NCBI RefSeq assembly: GCF_012999535.1
Contig: NZ_JABBWV010000002.1
Location: 620,001 to 684,000 of the forward strand
Reading direction: 5' to 3'
Source: Microbispora sp. H11081
GTDB lineage: Bacteria > Actinomycetota > Actinomycetes > Streptosporangiales > Streptosporangiaceae
DNA: 64,000 bases
The notes beneath the pieces are model-generated. The model saw only the letters and a program-made list of their open reading frames with translations. It did not search any database and was not told the DNA's origin. How positions within the stretch are numbered: position 1 is the stretch's first letter; every line of letters starts with the position of its first letter. Below are positions 7,017-16,466 of the stretch, in pieces. Position numbers and translations under genes: made by a program.

Positions 7017-7834
7017 GGGCGGTGCGGGGCGGCTGGTGGCGGACCGGGCTGGGCGTGGTGTTCACCGCGCTCATGCTGTTCCCGGTCTACTGGATGGTCA
7101 ACGTGTCGTTCACCCGGGACCAGGACATGCGCAAGTCGCCGCCGTACTGGTTTCCCGTGCGCGGGACGCTGGAGGGTTACCGGGCGGTGCTGGAGCAGCA
7201 GGGCCCGTACCTGGCGACGAGCCTCGTGGTGGGGCTGGGCACGGTGGCGTTGACGCTGGTGGTGGCGGCGCCCGCGGCGTACTCGCTGGCGCGGCTGCGG
7301 CCGCGTGGTGGCGGGGTGCTGAGCTTCGTGCTGCTGATCGCGCAGATGATCCCGGGGATCATCATGGCGATGGGGTTCTACGCCATCTATCTGAGCACGG
7401 GTGTGCTGAACACGGTGCCGGGGCTGATCGTGGCCGATTCCACGCTGGCGGTGCCGTTCGCGGTGCTGATCCTGGCCGCGTTCATGTCGGGCATCCCGGG
7501 GGAGTTGTTGCAGGCGGCGCGCGTGGACGGCGCGGGGGCGTTGCGGACGTTCTGGTCTGTGGTGTTGCCGGTGTCCCGCAACTCGGTCATCACGGTGTCG
7601 CTGTTCGCGTTCCTGTGGGCATGGTCGGACTTCGTGTTCGCCTCCACCCTGGACCAGGGTGGCGCCCATCAGCCGATCACGCTGGGCATCTACCACTACA
7701 TCGGCAACAACAACCAGCAGTGGAACGCCATCATGGCCACCGCGGTGGTCGCCTCCATCCCGGCGACCGTGCTGCTCATCGTCGCCCAGCGCTACGTCGC
7801 CGCGGGCGTCACCGCCGGCGCCGTCAAGGACTGA
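7013..7834 (+). CDS. Sugar ABC transporter permease (MalG type)
   Basis: The product is 273 residues with about six membrane helices. The EAA loop appears as a variant, QAARVDGAGALRTFWSVVLP, in which the first Glu is Gln. The sequence MMFPVYWM-like start and SLFAFLWAWSDFVFA near the end are typical of MalG partners. Its ATG overlaps the upstream stop (ATGA). It forms the heterodimeric channel with the preceding permease. Confidence 0.93.
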   Translation: MRAVRGGWWRTGLGVVFTALMLFPVYWMVNVSFTRDQDMRKSPPYWFPVRGTLEGYRAVLEQQGPYLATSLVVGLGTVALTLVVAAPAAYSLARLRPRGGGVLSFVLLIAQMIPGIIMAMGFYAIYLSTGVLNTVPGLIVADSTLAVPFAVLILAAFMSGIPGELLQAARVDGAGALRTFWSVVLPVSRNSVITVSLFAFLWAWSDFVFASTLDQGGAHQPITLGIYHYIGNNNQQWNAIMATAVVASIPATVLLIVAQRYVAAGVTAGAVKD

Positions 7835-7860
7835 GTCTTCCGAGAAGGGACCCCCTCTTC

Positions 7861-9558
7861 ATGACCGTCGCCGCTTCAGGCCCGGTGTTCTCCCTGCGTG
7901 AAATCCCGTTCAGCTACCGCGGTTCCTGGTTCGGCTTCTCGCCGGTGGTCGCGCAGAAGACCTACGCCAGGGACGTGCATCTGGTCTCCCACCAGACCGG
8001 CATGCACCCGATCCTGCGGCTGGAGCCGTCCGCGGACAGCGTCGTCACCGCCACGCCGCATCAGCTCACCTGGAGCGGCGCCGGCGGCCGGATCGACCTC
8101 GCCTACGAGAACGCCGACACGGTGCGGCTGCGCGGCCGGAACCTCGGGCTGAGCCTCCTGGCCGCCGACCCCGTCCTGACGCCGTTCACCGGCCCGTACT
8201 TCTACCAGGATCCGGCGGACGGATCGTTCGTCTTCACCGTCTACCAGACCGGCCGCCGCTATCGGGTCACGGTGCTCGCCGGTCAGGCCGAGGCGAGGGG
8301 CGCCCAGGAGCTCGGCGCCGCGGAACGGAGCGTCGTCCTGAGCGGCGAGTGGGAGGTCGCCGTCGAGGAGTACGAGACCGCTCGCGCCCCCTACGCGAGC
8401 ACGGCCGCCTTCGAGCGGGTGGCCGAGGCGGCGCGGGCCGATTTCGACGCGTTCACGGCGGCGGTCGCGCCCTGGCGCAGCGACCGCACGCCCGCGGCCG
8501 AACTGGCCGCCTACGTCCTGTGGTCGGCGACCGTACGGCCGGCCGGGTTCGTCACGCGGCCGGCCGTGCTGATGTCCAAGCACTGGATGGACAAGGTGTG
8601 GAGCTGGGACCACTGCTTCAACGCCATCGCCCTCGCCGGCGGCCTGCCCGGTCTGGCGTGGGACCAGTTCCTGCTGCCCTTCGACCACCAGGACGGCGCG
8701 GGCGCGCTGCCCGACTCCGTCACCCACTCGGAGATCCTCTACAACTTCGTCAAGCCGCCCATCCACGGCTGGGCCCTGGGCCGCCTCCCGGCGGCGGACC
8801 GGCCGGAGGAGGTCTACCGGCTGCTGGAACGCTGGACGACCTTCTGGCTCACGGCGCGGTGCGTGCCCGGTCGTGAGCTGCCGCATTACCAGCACGGCAA
8901 CGACAGCGGCTGGGACAACGCCACCACCTTCGACCCCGAGCGCGTCGTGGAGACCGCCGACCTGGCCGCCTTCCTCGTCCTGCAGATGCGCGAGCTGGCC
9001 CGCCTCGCCCCTGACCAGGCCGCGGCGGCCCACTGGTCCGGCCGCGCCGACCGGGTGCGCGACGCGCTGCTCGCCGAGCTGTGGAAGGGCGACGGGTTCG
9101 TCGCCCGCGGCGCGCACTCGGGACGCACCTGGTCCGGCTCCAGCCTGCTCGACCTCATGCCCATCGTCCTCGGAGACGAGCTCCCCGAGCCGGTGCACTC
9201 GGCGCTGGCCGCGCGGATCGCCTCGCACCTGACCGCGTTCGGGCCCGCCACCGAGCACCCCGAGTCCGAGCACTACCAGGATGACGGCTACTGGCGGGGA
9301 CCGATCTGGGCCCCCTCGACCGTGCTCGTCGAGGACGGCCTGCGCCGCTCCGGCCACGTCACGCTGGCCGACGAGATCAGCGCCCGGTTCCGCGGGCTCT
9401 GCGAACGGTCCGGCTTCGCGGAGAACTTCGACGCCCGGACCGGCGAGGGGCTGCGCGACCGCGCCTACACCTGGACGGCGAGCGCCTACCTCGTCCTCGC
9501 CGCCGACCACGAGCGGCGACGGCTCGACGGTTCCCGCCCCGACTGTCCGAGAGGATAG
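7861..9558 (+). CDS. GH63/MGH1-like glycoside hydrolase
   Basis: The product is 565 residues: an N-terminal beta-rich domain (to about residue 165) followed by an (alpha/alpha)6-type catalytic domain. Blocks seen in the GH63/mannosylglycerate-hydrolase-like group are WSWDHCFNAIAL, HGNDSGWDNAT (the Asp of DSGWDN is the expected general acid) and YWRGPIWAPST. There is no signal peptide, so it acts in the cytoplasm, presumably on the sugar brought in by the preceding transporter. The gap to the permease is 26 bases, and AAGGGA precedes the ATG. Bacterial relatives cleave alpha-glucosides or mannosylglycerate. The exact substrate is inference. Confidence 0.85.
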   Translation: MTVAASGPVFSLREIPFSYRGSWFGFSPVVAQKTYARDVHLVSHQTGMHPILRLEPSADSVVTATPHQLTWSGAGGRIDLAYENADTVRLRGRNLGLSLLAADPVLTPFTGPYFYQDPADGSFVFTVYQTGRRYRVTVLAGQAEARGAQELGAAERSVVLSGEWEVAVEEYETARAPYASTAAFERVAEAARADFDAFTAAVAPWRSDRTPAAELAAYVLWSATVRPAGFVTRPAVLMSKHWMDKVWSWDHCFNAIALAGGLPGLAWDQFLLPFDHQDGAGALPDSVTHSEILYNFVKPPIHGWALGRLPAADRPEEVYRLLERWTTFWLTARCVPGRELPHYQHGNDSGWDNATTFDPERVVETADLAAFLVLQMRELARLAPDQAAAAHWSGRADRVRDALLAELWKGDGFVARGAHSGRTWSGSSLLDLMPIVLGDELPEPVHSALAARIASHLTAFGPATEHPESEHYQDDGYWRGPIWAPSTVLVEDGLRRSGHVTLADEISARFRGLCERSGFAENFDARTGEGLRDRAYTWTASAYLVLAADHERRRLDGSRPDCPRG

Positions 9559-9608
9559 GTTGGCTCACGATCATCTGGGTCGCGAGTGGCCATGGGGAGG
9601 TGCGGGAC

Positions 9609-11165
9609 GTGGTGCCGTCCACGCTCGGCGGTCGTTACGAGCTTGAGGAGCTGATCGGCCAGGGCGGGATGGGCGAGGTCTGGCGGGGCCGGGACCTGCG
9701 GACCCACCGCACCGTGGCGGTCAAGATCCTCGCGCCGCAGGTGGCCGGGGTGGCCTCGCGGGAGCGGTTCGCCCGTGAGGCGCGCGCCGCGGCCCGCGTC
9801 GTGCACCCGAACGTGGTGACGGTGCTGGACGTCGGCGAGCAGGACGGCCGGCCCTACCTGGTGATGGAGCTGCTCACCGGCCGCAGCCTGGCGGCCGAGC
9901 TGCTCGACCGTGGCCGGTACGGCGTGGCCGAGGCGTGCGGCCTCATGGCCCAGGCCGCCGCCGGGCTGGACGCCGCGCACCGCGCCGGGGTCGTGCACCG
10001 GGACGTCAAGCCCGCGAACCTGCATCTCACCGAGAGCGGCGTGCTCAAGGTGGTCGACTTCGGCGTCGCCCAGGTGGCCACGGAGGCGGCGCGGCTCACG
10101 ATGGTGGGCACCGTCATCGGCACCGCCGCGTATCTCGCTCCGGAACAGATCGACGGCCGGGGCGGCGGCCCCGCGTGCGACCTCTACGCGCTGGGATGCG
10201 TCTGCTACGAACTGCTGTGCGGGCATCCGCCGTTCACCGGGTCGGCCCCCGAGCTGGTGTATCAGCACATGCACCAGGCTCCGGTGCCGCCCGGCAGGCA
10301 CCGGCCCGGCGTTCCCGCCGAGCTGGAACACCTGATCATGGCGCTGCTGGCGAAGGACCCCGCCGCCCGGCCCGCGGGCGCGGAGGTCGTGCGCCGGGTC
10401 CTGACGGCCGTCTCCCTCGCCGCGGAGGAGCCGGCGTGGGAAGGCGGAGCGCCGCCCCCCGCCCCGGCTCCAACGACCTCGCCGTACGCGGCGGGTGGCG
10501 CGCGTGCGGGCGACACGGCACTGCTCGACGCCCCGCTGCTCGACGCCCCGCTGCTCGACGCCCCGCCGCCCGATGCCCCAGATGCCCCGGCCGGCCGCGT
10601 CGCGGGGTCGTCGCCGGAACGGCGGACGCTGATCCGGCTGGGCGCCGCGGTGGCGGGGCTCGCCGTGGTCACGATCGGGGTGGCCGCGCTGTCCGACGGC
10701 GGCGGACGGGCGGAACCCGCGGTCGCGGCCCAGTCGCCGTCGAGCGCCCCCACGCGGGCCGAGACGTCGCCCACCCCGGCGGAGCGGGCTTCGGCGAGTC
10801 CGCGGCCCCGGCTGACCAGGGCCCCGTTCCCCGAGGCCTCGCGGAAGCCGTCTCCCACGCCGTCCGCGACCCGGCACGTCTACCGCGACTACATGGAATG
10901 GCTGGCCGCCTTCGACCGTGCCGTCCAGGCGCAGGCGAGCCGGGGCGGCATGGATCCGAAGCTGGCCCGCGAGGCCCACGAGGAGATCAGGAAGACCGCC
11001 AGAGAGATGGCCAGGGGCAAGGGCAGGGGTGACAAGTCGGGGCGGCGCGTCCGAGACCTGCTCGTGAAGCTGCAGCGGGCGCACCAGACGGGCAGGCTCG
11101 CCGACGGCCCGCTGATGGACTTCGTGAACTCCAGCGGCGTCAGGCCCGGGGGGGACGACGACTGA
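9609..11165 (+). CDS. Membrane-anchored Ser/Thr protein kinase (Pkn/Hanks type)
   Basis: The product is 518 residues. Kinase motifs are complete: GQGGMGEV glycine loop (about 17-24), VAVK lysine, HRDVKPANL catalytic loop (about 130) and DFG. A Pro/Ala-rich juxtamembrane stretch holds a triplicated LLDAP repeat, followed by one membrane helix near 340-360 and a roughly 150-residue outside part rich in Ser/Pro then charged helices. There are no PASTA repeats, so it is not a PknB-type muropeptide sensor. GTG 9609 is preferred because GGGGAGG (9594-9600) lies 8 bases upstream; a GTG at 9600 would overlap that site. Its last 26 bases overlap the convergent lrp gene. Confidence 0.92.
   Translation: MVPSTLGGRYELEELIGQGGMGEVWRGRDLRTHRTVAVKILAPQVAGVASRERFAREARAAARVVHPNVVTVLDVGEQDGRPYLVMELLTGRSLAAELLDRGRYGVAEACGLMAQAAAGLDAAHRAGVVHRDVKPANLHLTESGVLKVVDFGVAQVATEAARLTMVGTVIGTAAYLAPEQIDGRGGGPACDLYALGCVCYELLCGHPPFTGSAPELVYQHMHQAPVPPGRHRPGVPAELEHLIMALLAKDPAARPAGAEVVRRVLTAVSLAAEEPAWEGGAPPPAPAPTTSPYAAGGARAGDTALLDAPLLDAPLLDAPPPDAPDAPAGRVAGSSPERRTLIRLGAAVAGLAVVTIGVAALSDGGGRAEPAVAAQSPSSAPTRAETSPTPAERASASPRPRLTRAPFPEASRKPSPTPSATRHVYRDYMEWLAAFDRAVQAQASRGGMDPKLAREAHEEIRKTAREMARGKGRGDKSGRRVRDLLVKLQRAHQTGRLADGPLMDFVNSSGVRPGGDDD
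10521..10565 (+). repeat. Triplicate 15-base coding repeat in the kinase juxtamembrane region
   Basis: Three perfect tandem copies of CTGCTCGACGCCCCG (10521-10535, 10536-10550, 10551-10565) encode LLDAP x3, followed by a decayed copy. In-frame expansion by slippage would change linker length without breaking the frame. Confidence 0.9.
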
Positions 11166-11619
11166 GGTCGTCGACCGGCCCGACGTCACGCGTCCACGAC
11201 CCCAGCACGAGCAGGGTCTTGGTGCCGGTCACGTCGCCGGCGCGGCGCAGCCGGTCGATCACCTGCTGGAGATGGCCGAGGTCGCGGACGCGTACGTGGA
11301 TGAGCGCGTCCGGGTCGCCGGCGATGGTGAACACCTCCTGCACCTCCGGCACGTCCGTGGCGGTACGGACGATCTTGCCGACCGGCGTGGTGCCCGGGTA
11401 GCGCAGTTCGGTGAACGCCTCGATGCCCCAGCCGAGCTTGGCGTAGTCGATCCGCACGGTGAAGCCCGTGATGACGCCGATCTCCCGCAGGCGGTCGACC
11501 CGCCGCTTCACCGCGGCCACCGACAGGCCGATCTCGGCGGCCATCTCCGAGAAGGTCCTGCGCCCGTCCTCGCGCAGCAGGCGCAGCAGCCGGTGGTCGA
11601 TGTCGTCGATCTCCGCCAT
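11140..11619 (-). CDS. Lrp/AsnC-family transcriptional regulator
   Basis: The product is 159 residues: N-terminal helix-turn-helix (DDIDHRLLRLLREDGRRTF, then a recognition helix AAVKRRVDRL) and a C-terminal RAM ligand-binding domain with DVPEVQEVFTIAGDPDALI. ATG 11619 is chosen because AAAGGGA lies 7 bases upstream; earlier in-frame ATGs (11625, 11643, 11667) lack such a site. The gene is divergent from the indolepyruvate oxidoreductase operon, and Lrp proteins often sense the amino acid whose catabolism they control, so it probably regulates that operon. Confidence 0.92.
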   Translation of the reverse strand: MAEIDDIDHRLLRLLREDGRRTFSEMAAEIGLSVAAVKRRVDRLREIGVITGFTVRIDYAKLGWGIEAFTELRYPGTTPVGKIVRTATDVPEVQEVFTIAGDPDALIHVRVRDLGHLQQVIDRLRRAGDVTGTKTLLVLGSWTRDVGPVDDLSRRPPRA

Positions 11620-11780
11620 GGGCATGTCCCTTTCGAGCGTCATGTGCGCAAAGAACAGTAGCGCCACCCGCGCGGCACTCGATGTTTTTGCGTTCTCGCG
11701 GTGGTTTTCCGTGTCATGCTTGCGCGGGCACCGGGGATGTTGGTGTGCTGTGGGTCATCCCCCAACCCCAGGAGGTTCGC

Positions 11781-14700
11781 GTGTCCTCGCCTCCCGTTTC
11801 GCTCGACGACAAGTACGCCGCGGAGAACGGCACCGTGCTGATGTCGGGCGTCCAGGCCCTCGTCCGGCTCACCCTGGAGCAGCGCCGCCTCGACGCCGCG
11901 CGCGGCCTGGACACGCGGGTGTTCGTCTCCGGATACCCCGGCTCGCCGCTGGGCGGCGTCGACCTGGAGATGGCACGGGCCGCGCGGTTCCTGGAGGAGG
12001 CCGGGGTGGTGGCCAGGCCCGGCCTCAACGAGGAGCTCGCGGCCACGGCGGTCGCGGGCACGCAGCTGCTCGGGCAGGTGCCTGGCCGCCGCCACGAGGG
12101 GGTGACCGGGTTCTGGTACGGCAAGAACCCGGGCCTCGACCGGGCCGCCGACGCCATCCGGCACGGCAACGTCGCCGGCACCGCGCCGCTCGGCGGGGCG
12201 GTCGCCTGGATCGGCGACGACCCCGGCAGCAAGTCGTCGACCGTGCCCAGCGCGTGCGAGCTCATGTGCCAGAGCCTGGCGATGCCGCTGCTCGCCCCCG
12301 GCTCCGTGGCGGAGGTCGTCGAGCTCGGGCTGCACGCCGTGGCGCTGTCGCGGGCCACCGGCCTGTGGGCCGGCCTGAAGATCGTCTCCGACGTCGCCGA
12401 CTCCTCGGCCACCGTCGACCTCGGGTCGCTGCTAGACGGCATCCGGTCCGGCGTCCCGGTGCCGGACCGCGCCGAGCGCGGCGCGCCGCCCACGCTGGTC
12501 GGTCCGGCCTCGCTCGACGCCGAGCATGACATGCTCACCCGCAGGCTCGATCTGGCCCGCGAGTACGCCCGCGCGCACGGCCTCAACCGGATCACGCACG
12601 ACGCGCCGCGCGCCACGACGGGCGTGCTCGCCTCCGGGCCCTCCTACGCCGTGGTCCTGCGCGCCCTGGCCGACCTCGGCCTGGACGAGGCCGCGCTCGA
12701 CCACCTCGGCCTGCGGCTGATCCGGCTCGCCATGCCGTTCCCGCTCGCCCACGACGACCTCGCCGCCATGACCGCCGGGCTCGACCGGGTGCTCGTGGTC
12801 GAGGACAAGGTGCCGTTCCTGGAGGGGCACCTCAAGCAGGCGTTGTACGACACCGGGCAGCGCCCGGACATCCTGGGCCGGGCACTGCTGACTTCACGTG
12901 GCACGCTCGGCGCCGAGGACGTGGCGGGGGCGCTCGCCACCTGCCTCGGCCCCGAGCGCCTGCCCCGTCAGGCGGCGATCCTGTCGCCCGCCCACCCGAG
13001 GCGTCGCGTCATGCTCCCGCTGGCCGCCGCCCGCACGCCGTACTTCTGCTCGGGCTGCCCGCACAACGCCTCCACGCGCGCCTCCGACGACACGCTCGTC
13101 GGGCCGGGCATCGGCTGCCACGCCATGATCGCCCTGGACGGCGACAAACGCGGCAGGCGGGTCGGCCTCACGCAGATGGGAGGCGAGGGCGCCCAGTGGT
13201 TCGGCCTTGCCCCCTTCACCTCCGACCGCCACTTCACCCAGAACCTCGGCGACGGCACCTTCCACCACTCCGGCTCGCTCGCCATACGCGCCGCCGTCGC
13301 CGCGGGCGTCTCGATGACGTACAAGCTGCTCTACAACGACGCGGTCGCGATGACCGGCGGGCAGCGCGCCGAGGGCCGCCTCGACGTCCCGGCGCTGACG
13401 CGGTGGCTCGCGGCCGAAGGGGTGCGGCGGGTCGTGGTCACCACGCCGGAGCCGGAGACCTACCGGGGCGTCCGGCTGGCGCCGATCGCGTCCGTACGGC
13501 ACCGCGACGACCTCCCGGCGCTGGAGAAGGAACTCGCCGCGGTCGACGGGGTGACCGTGCTGATCCACGACGACCGGTGCGCGGCCGAGGAGCGGCGGCT
13601 GCGCAAACGCGGCGAACTGCCCACGCCGAAGGCCAGGGTCGTGGTCAACGAACGCGTGTGCGAGGGCTGCGGCGACTGCGGGGACGCCTCCACCTGCCTG
13701 TCGGTGCAGCCGGTGGAGACCGAGTTCGGCCGCAAGACCCGCATCCACCAGGCGTCGTGCAACTCCGACCTCAGCTGCCTCAAGGGCGACTGCCCGTCGT
13801 TCCTGCTCGTCGAGCCCCGCGCCAAGGTCTCGCGTACGGTCCCCGAGCCGCCGGTGGCGCTGACCGAGCCCGCGCCGCGCTTCCCGGAGCGCTCGGTGCT
13901 GCTGCGGATGCCCGGCATCGGCGGCACCGGCGTCGTCACCGTCTCACAGATCCTGCAGATGGCCGCCCATCTCGACGGCCTGCACGCCGCCGGGCTCGAC
14001 CAGACAGGGCTGGCGCAGAAGGGCGGTCCCGTCGTCAGCGACGTGCGCGTGTCCCCGCGGCCGATCGGCGGATCCGTACGCGCCGCGCGCGGCACCGCCG
14101 ACGTCCTCCTCTGCTTCGACGTGCTCGGCGCCGCCGCGGACGACACGCTCGCCGTCGCCTCGCCCGGCCGCACCGTCGCCGTCGTGAACACCGCGATCGT
14201 GCCGACGGCCGCCATGGTCACCGGCCGCGCCCCGCTCTCCGGGCCGCAGGACGCGGTCGCCCGCATCGCGTCGGCCACACTGCCCGACGCCGGTCTGCGG
14301 GTGGACGCCGGAGCGCTGTCCGAGGCGCTGTTCGGCGACCACATGCCCGCCAACCTCGTGCTCGTCGGCGCGGCCTACCAGCACGGCTGCATCCCGATCT
14401 CGGCCGGCGCGATCGAGAGCGCCATCCGCCTCAACAAGGCGACCGTGGAGCGCAACCTCGCCGCCTTCCGCTGGGGGCGGGCCGCCGTGATCGACCGCGA
14501 GGCCGTCTTCCGGGCCGCGATCCCACAGCCGGAGACGGCGGCGCCGCCCGTGGCCGGCGGGCTGGAGGAGACGCTCGCCGTGCGGGTCGCCGACCTCACC
14601 GGCTACCAGAACGCGGCCTACGCCCGCGCGTACGCGAGCGACGTGCGCCGGGTGGCCGCGCTGGCCGCCGAGCGGGCGGGGGAGGAGGCCGGCGCCCAGA

Positions 14701-15206
14701 TCGGGCTCGCGTACGCCAGGGGACTGCACAAGCTCATGGCGTACAAGGACGAGTACGAGGTCGCCCGGCTGCATCTCGACCCGGAGGAACGGGCCAGGCG
14801 CGAGCGGGAGTTCGGGCCCGGCGCGGACGTGTCGGTGCTGCTGCACCCGCCGCTGCTGCGGGCGATGGGCCTGAAGCGCAAGATCAGGCTGCGCGGGTCC
14901 GCCGACGTCGTGTTCCGCGGGCTGAGGGCCGCCCGCGTGCTGCGCGGCACCCCGCTCGACGTGTTCGGGTACGCCGCCCTGCGCCGCGTGGAGCGTACGC
15001 TGGTCGGGGAGTACCGCGGGCTGGTAAGGCGCGCGCTCGACCGGCTCACCCCGGATACCGCTCAGGCCGTCGCGGAGATCGCCGCGCTGCCGGACCTGAT
15101 CCGCGGCTACGAGGGCGTGAAGCTCGCCCGGGTGGCGGAGTTCCGCGACCGCGCGGCGGCCCTGCTCGCCCGGCTGGACGACCCCGCACTGGTGGAGGTG
15201 CCGTGA
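11781..15206 (+). CDS. Indolepyruvate/2-oxoacid ferredoxin oxidoreductase, fused alpha-beta type
   Basis: The product is 1141 residues, the usual size of the fused actinobacterial/proteobacterial enzyme. It joins an N-terminal pyrimidine-binding domain, a TPP-binding domain (FCSGCPHNAST and GIGCHAMI, then LGDGTFHHSG), a ferredoxin-like cysteine cluster (VCEGCGDCG ... CNSDLSCLKGDCP near residues 628-680) and a C-terminal gamma domain (GIGGTGVVTVSQIL). It oxidatively decarboxylates aryl 2-oxoacids from aromatic amino acids to acyl-CoA, reducing ferredoxin. GTG 11781 follows an ideal AGGAGG. It is coupled (GTGA) to the acyl-CoA dehydrogenase gene. Confidence 0.94.
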   Translation: MSSPPVSLDDKYAAENGTVLMSGVQALVRLTLEQRRLDAARGLDTRVFVSGYPGSPLGGVDLEMARAARFLEEAGVVARPGLNEELAATAVAGTQLLGQVPGRRHEGVTGFWYGKNPGLDRAADAIRHGNVAGTAPLGGAVAWIGDDPGSKSSTVPSACELMCQSLAMPLLAPGSVAEVVELGLHAVALSRATGLWAGLKIVSDVADSSATVDLGSLLDGIRSGVPVPDRAERGAPPTLVGPASLDAEHDMLTRRLDLAREYARAHGLNRITHDAPRATTGVLASGPSYAVVLRALADLGLDEAALDHLGLRLIRLAMPFPLAHDDLAAMTAGLDRVLVVEDKVPFLEGHLKQALYDTGQRPDILGRALLTSRGTLGAEDVAGALATCLGPERLPRQAAILSPAHPRRRVMLPLAAARTPYFCSGCPHNASTRASDDTLVGPGIGCHAMIALDGDKRGRRVGLTQMGGEGAQWFGLAPFTSDRHFTQNLGDGTFHHSGSLAIRAAVAAGVSMTYKLLYNDAVAMTGGQRAEGRLDVPALTRWLAAEGVRRVVVTTPEPETYRGVRLAPIASVRHRDDLPALEKELAAVDGVTVLIHDDRCAAEERRLRKRGELPTPKARVVVNERVCEGCGDCGDASTCLSVQPVETEFGRKTRIHQASCNSDLSCLKGDCPSFLLVEPRAKVSRTVPEPPVALTEPAPRFPERSVLLRMPGIGGTGVVTVSQILQMAAHLDGLHAAGLDQTGLAQKGGPVVSDVRVSPRPIGGSVRAARGTADVLLCFDVLGAAADDTLAVASPGRTVAVVNTAIVPTAAMVTGRAPLSGPQDAVARIASATLPDAGLRVDAGALSEALFGDHMPANLVLVGAAYQHGCIPISAGAIESAIRLNKATVERNLAAFRWGRAAVIDREAVFRAAIPQPETAAPPVAGGLEETLAVRVADLTGYQNAAYARAYASDVRRVAALAAERAGEEAGAQIGLAYARGLHKLMAYKDEYEVARLHLDPEERARREREFGPGADVSVLLHPPLLRAMGLKRKIRLRGSADVVFRGLRAARVLRGTPLDVFGYAALRRVERTLVGEYRGLVRRALDRLTPDTAQAVAEIAALPDLIRGYEGVKLARVAEFRDRAAALLARLDDPALVEVP

Positions 15207-16342
15207 CCGTCGACCGTCTGCTGCCCGGCCAGGACGCCCGCGACCTCGTCGAGCTGACGCGGGAGATCGCCGACAAGGAACTCGCCCGCCGCGTCGACGA
15301 GCACGAGCGGGCCGAGACCTACCCCGAGGGGCTGTTCGCCACGCTCGGCGCGGCCGGGCTCCTCGGCCTGCCCTACCCGGAGGAACACGGCGGCGGCGGC
15401 CAGCCGTACGAGGTGTATCTCCAGGTGATCGAGGAACTGGCCGCGCGATGGGCCGCCGTCGCGGTGGCCGTCAGCGTGCACACGCTGTCCTGCTTCCCCC
15501 TCGCGACGTACGGCACGCCGGAGCAGCGGGAGCGGTGGCTGCCGGACATGCTGGCCGGGCGGCTGATCGGCGGCTACAGCCTGTCAGAGCCCCAGGCGGG
15601 GTCGGACGCCGCCGCCCTGACGTGCCGGGCCGACAGGACGGAGGACGGCTACCGGATCACCGGCACCAAGGCGTGGATCACCCACGGCGGCCGGGCCGAC
15701 TTCTACGCCCTGTTCGCCCGCACCGGCCCCGGCCCGCGCGGTGTCTCCTGCTTCCTCGCCCCCGGCGCGGCGGAGGGCCTGACCTTCGGCCGCCCCGAGG
15801 AGAAGATGGGCCTGCACGCGATCCCCACCACGACCGCCCACTGGGACGGCGTGCGAATCGAGGCCGGCCGCCTTATCGGCGAGGAGGGGCAGGGACTGCC
15901 CATCGCCTTCGGCGCGCTCGACTCGGGAAGGCTGGGCATCGCCGCCTGCGCCGTCGGCCTCGCGCAGGCCGCGCTCGACGAGGCCGTCGCGTACGCCAAG
16001 GAGCGCGAGGCGTTCGGCAAGAAGATCATCGACCATCAGGGGCTCGGGTTCCTGCTCGCCGACATGGCCGCGGGCGTGGACTGCGCCCGTGCGACCTACC
16101 TCGACGCGGCCCGCCGCCGCGACGCCGGGCTGCCGTACGGCAGGCAGGCCAGCGTCGCCAAGCTGGTCGCGACCGACACCGCGATGCGGGTCACCACCGA
16201 CGCGGTCCAGGTCTTCGGCGGGTACGGCTACACGCGCGAGTTCCGCGTCGAGCGCTACATGCGCGAGGCCAAGATCATGCAGATCTTCGAGGGCACCAAC
16301 CAGATCCAGCGCCTGGTGATCAGCCGCCACCTCGCCAAGTAG
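15203..16342 (+). CDS. Acyl-CoA dehydrogenase
   Basis: The product is 379 residues, the family's normal length. Signatures YSLSEPQAGSDAAAL (FAD/substrate region) and QIFEGTNQIQRLVISRHLAK (C-terminal signature) are intact, and QVFGGYGYTREFRVER is typical of the short-chain/branched-chain group. The catalytic Glu is expected within the IFEGT block. The GTG start overlaps the preceding TGA as GTGA, so the two enzymes are made together. It probably oxidises the acyl-CoA produced by the oxidoreductase. Confidence 0.94.
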   Translation: MTVDRLLPGQDARDLVELTREIADKELARRVDEHERAETYPEGLFATLGAAGLLGLPYPEEHGGGGQPYEVYLQVIEELAARWAAVAVAVSVHTLSCFPLATYGTPEQRERWLPDMLAGRLIGGYSLSEPQAGSDAAALTCRADRTEDGYRITGTKAWITHGGRADFYALFARTGPGPRGVSCFLAPGAAEGLTFGRPEEKMGLHAIPTTTAHWDGVRIEAGRLIGEEGQGLPIAFGALDSGRLGIAACAVGLAQAALDEAVAYAKEREAFGKKIIDHQGLGFLLADMAAGVDCARATYLDAARRRDAGLPYGRQASVAKLVATDTAMRVTTDAVQVFGGYGYTREFRVERYMREAKIMQIFEGTNQIQRLVISRHLAK

Positions 16343-16466
16343 CTCACCGGCCCGGAAGGTCGCGGTCGGCGAGAGCGGGGAAGCGCGCACCCCGCTCGGT
16401 GCCGCCGCTGGTCAGGGCGTACCGTGGTCCGGGTTGTGTCCGATTTGGCTGTCGGGGGAGAAACAC

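Noticed and set aside
7036..7860. Upstream extension of the GH63-like enzyme over the second permease gene
   Set aside because: The permease frame has membrane helices and the EAA loop; the extension is low-complexity. The enzyme's own ATG has a ribosome binding site.
10521..10565. Possible CRISPR or satellite repeat
   Set aside because: Three 15-base units in frame inside a kinase gene, with no spacers; a coding repeat.
13196..15202. Upstream extension of the acyl-CoA dehydrogenase frame
   Set aside because: It is the out-of-frame shadow of the oxidoreductase, rich in Arg/Gly/Pro. The GTGA junction at 15203 fits the family N-terminus.
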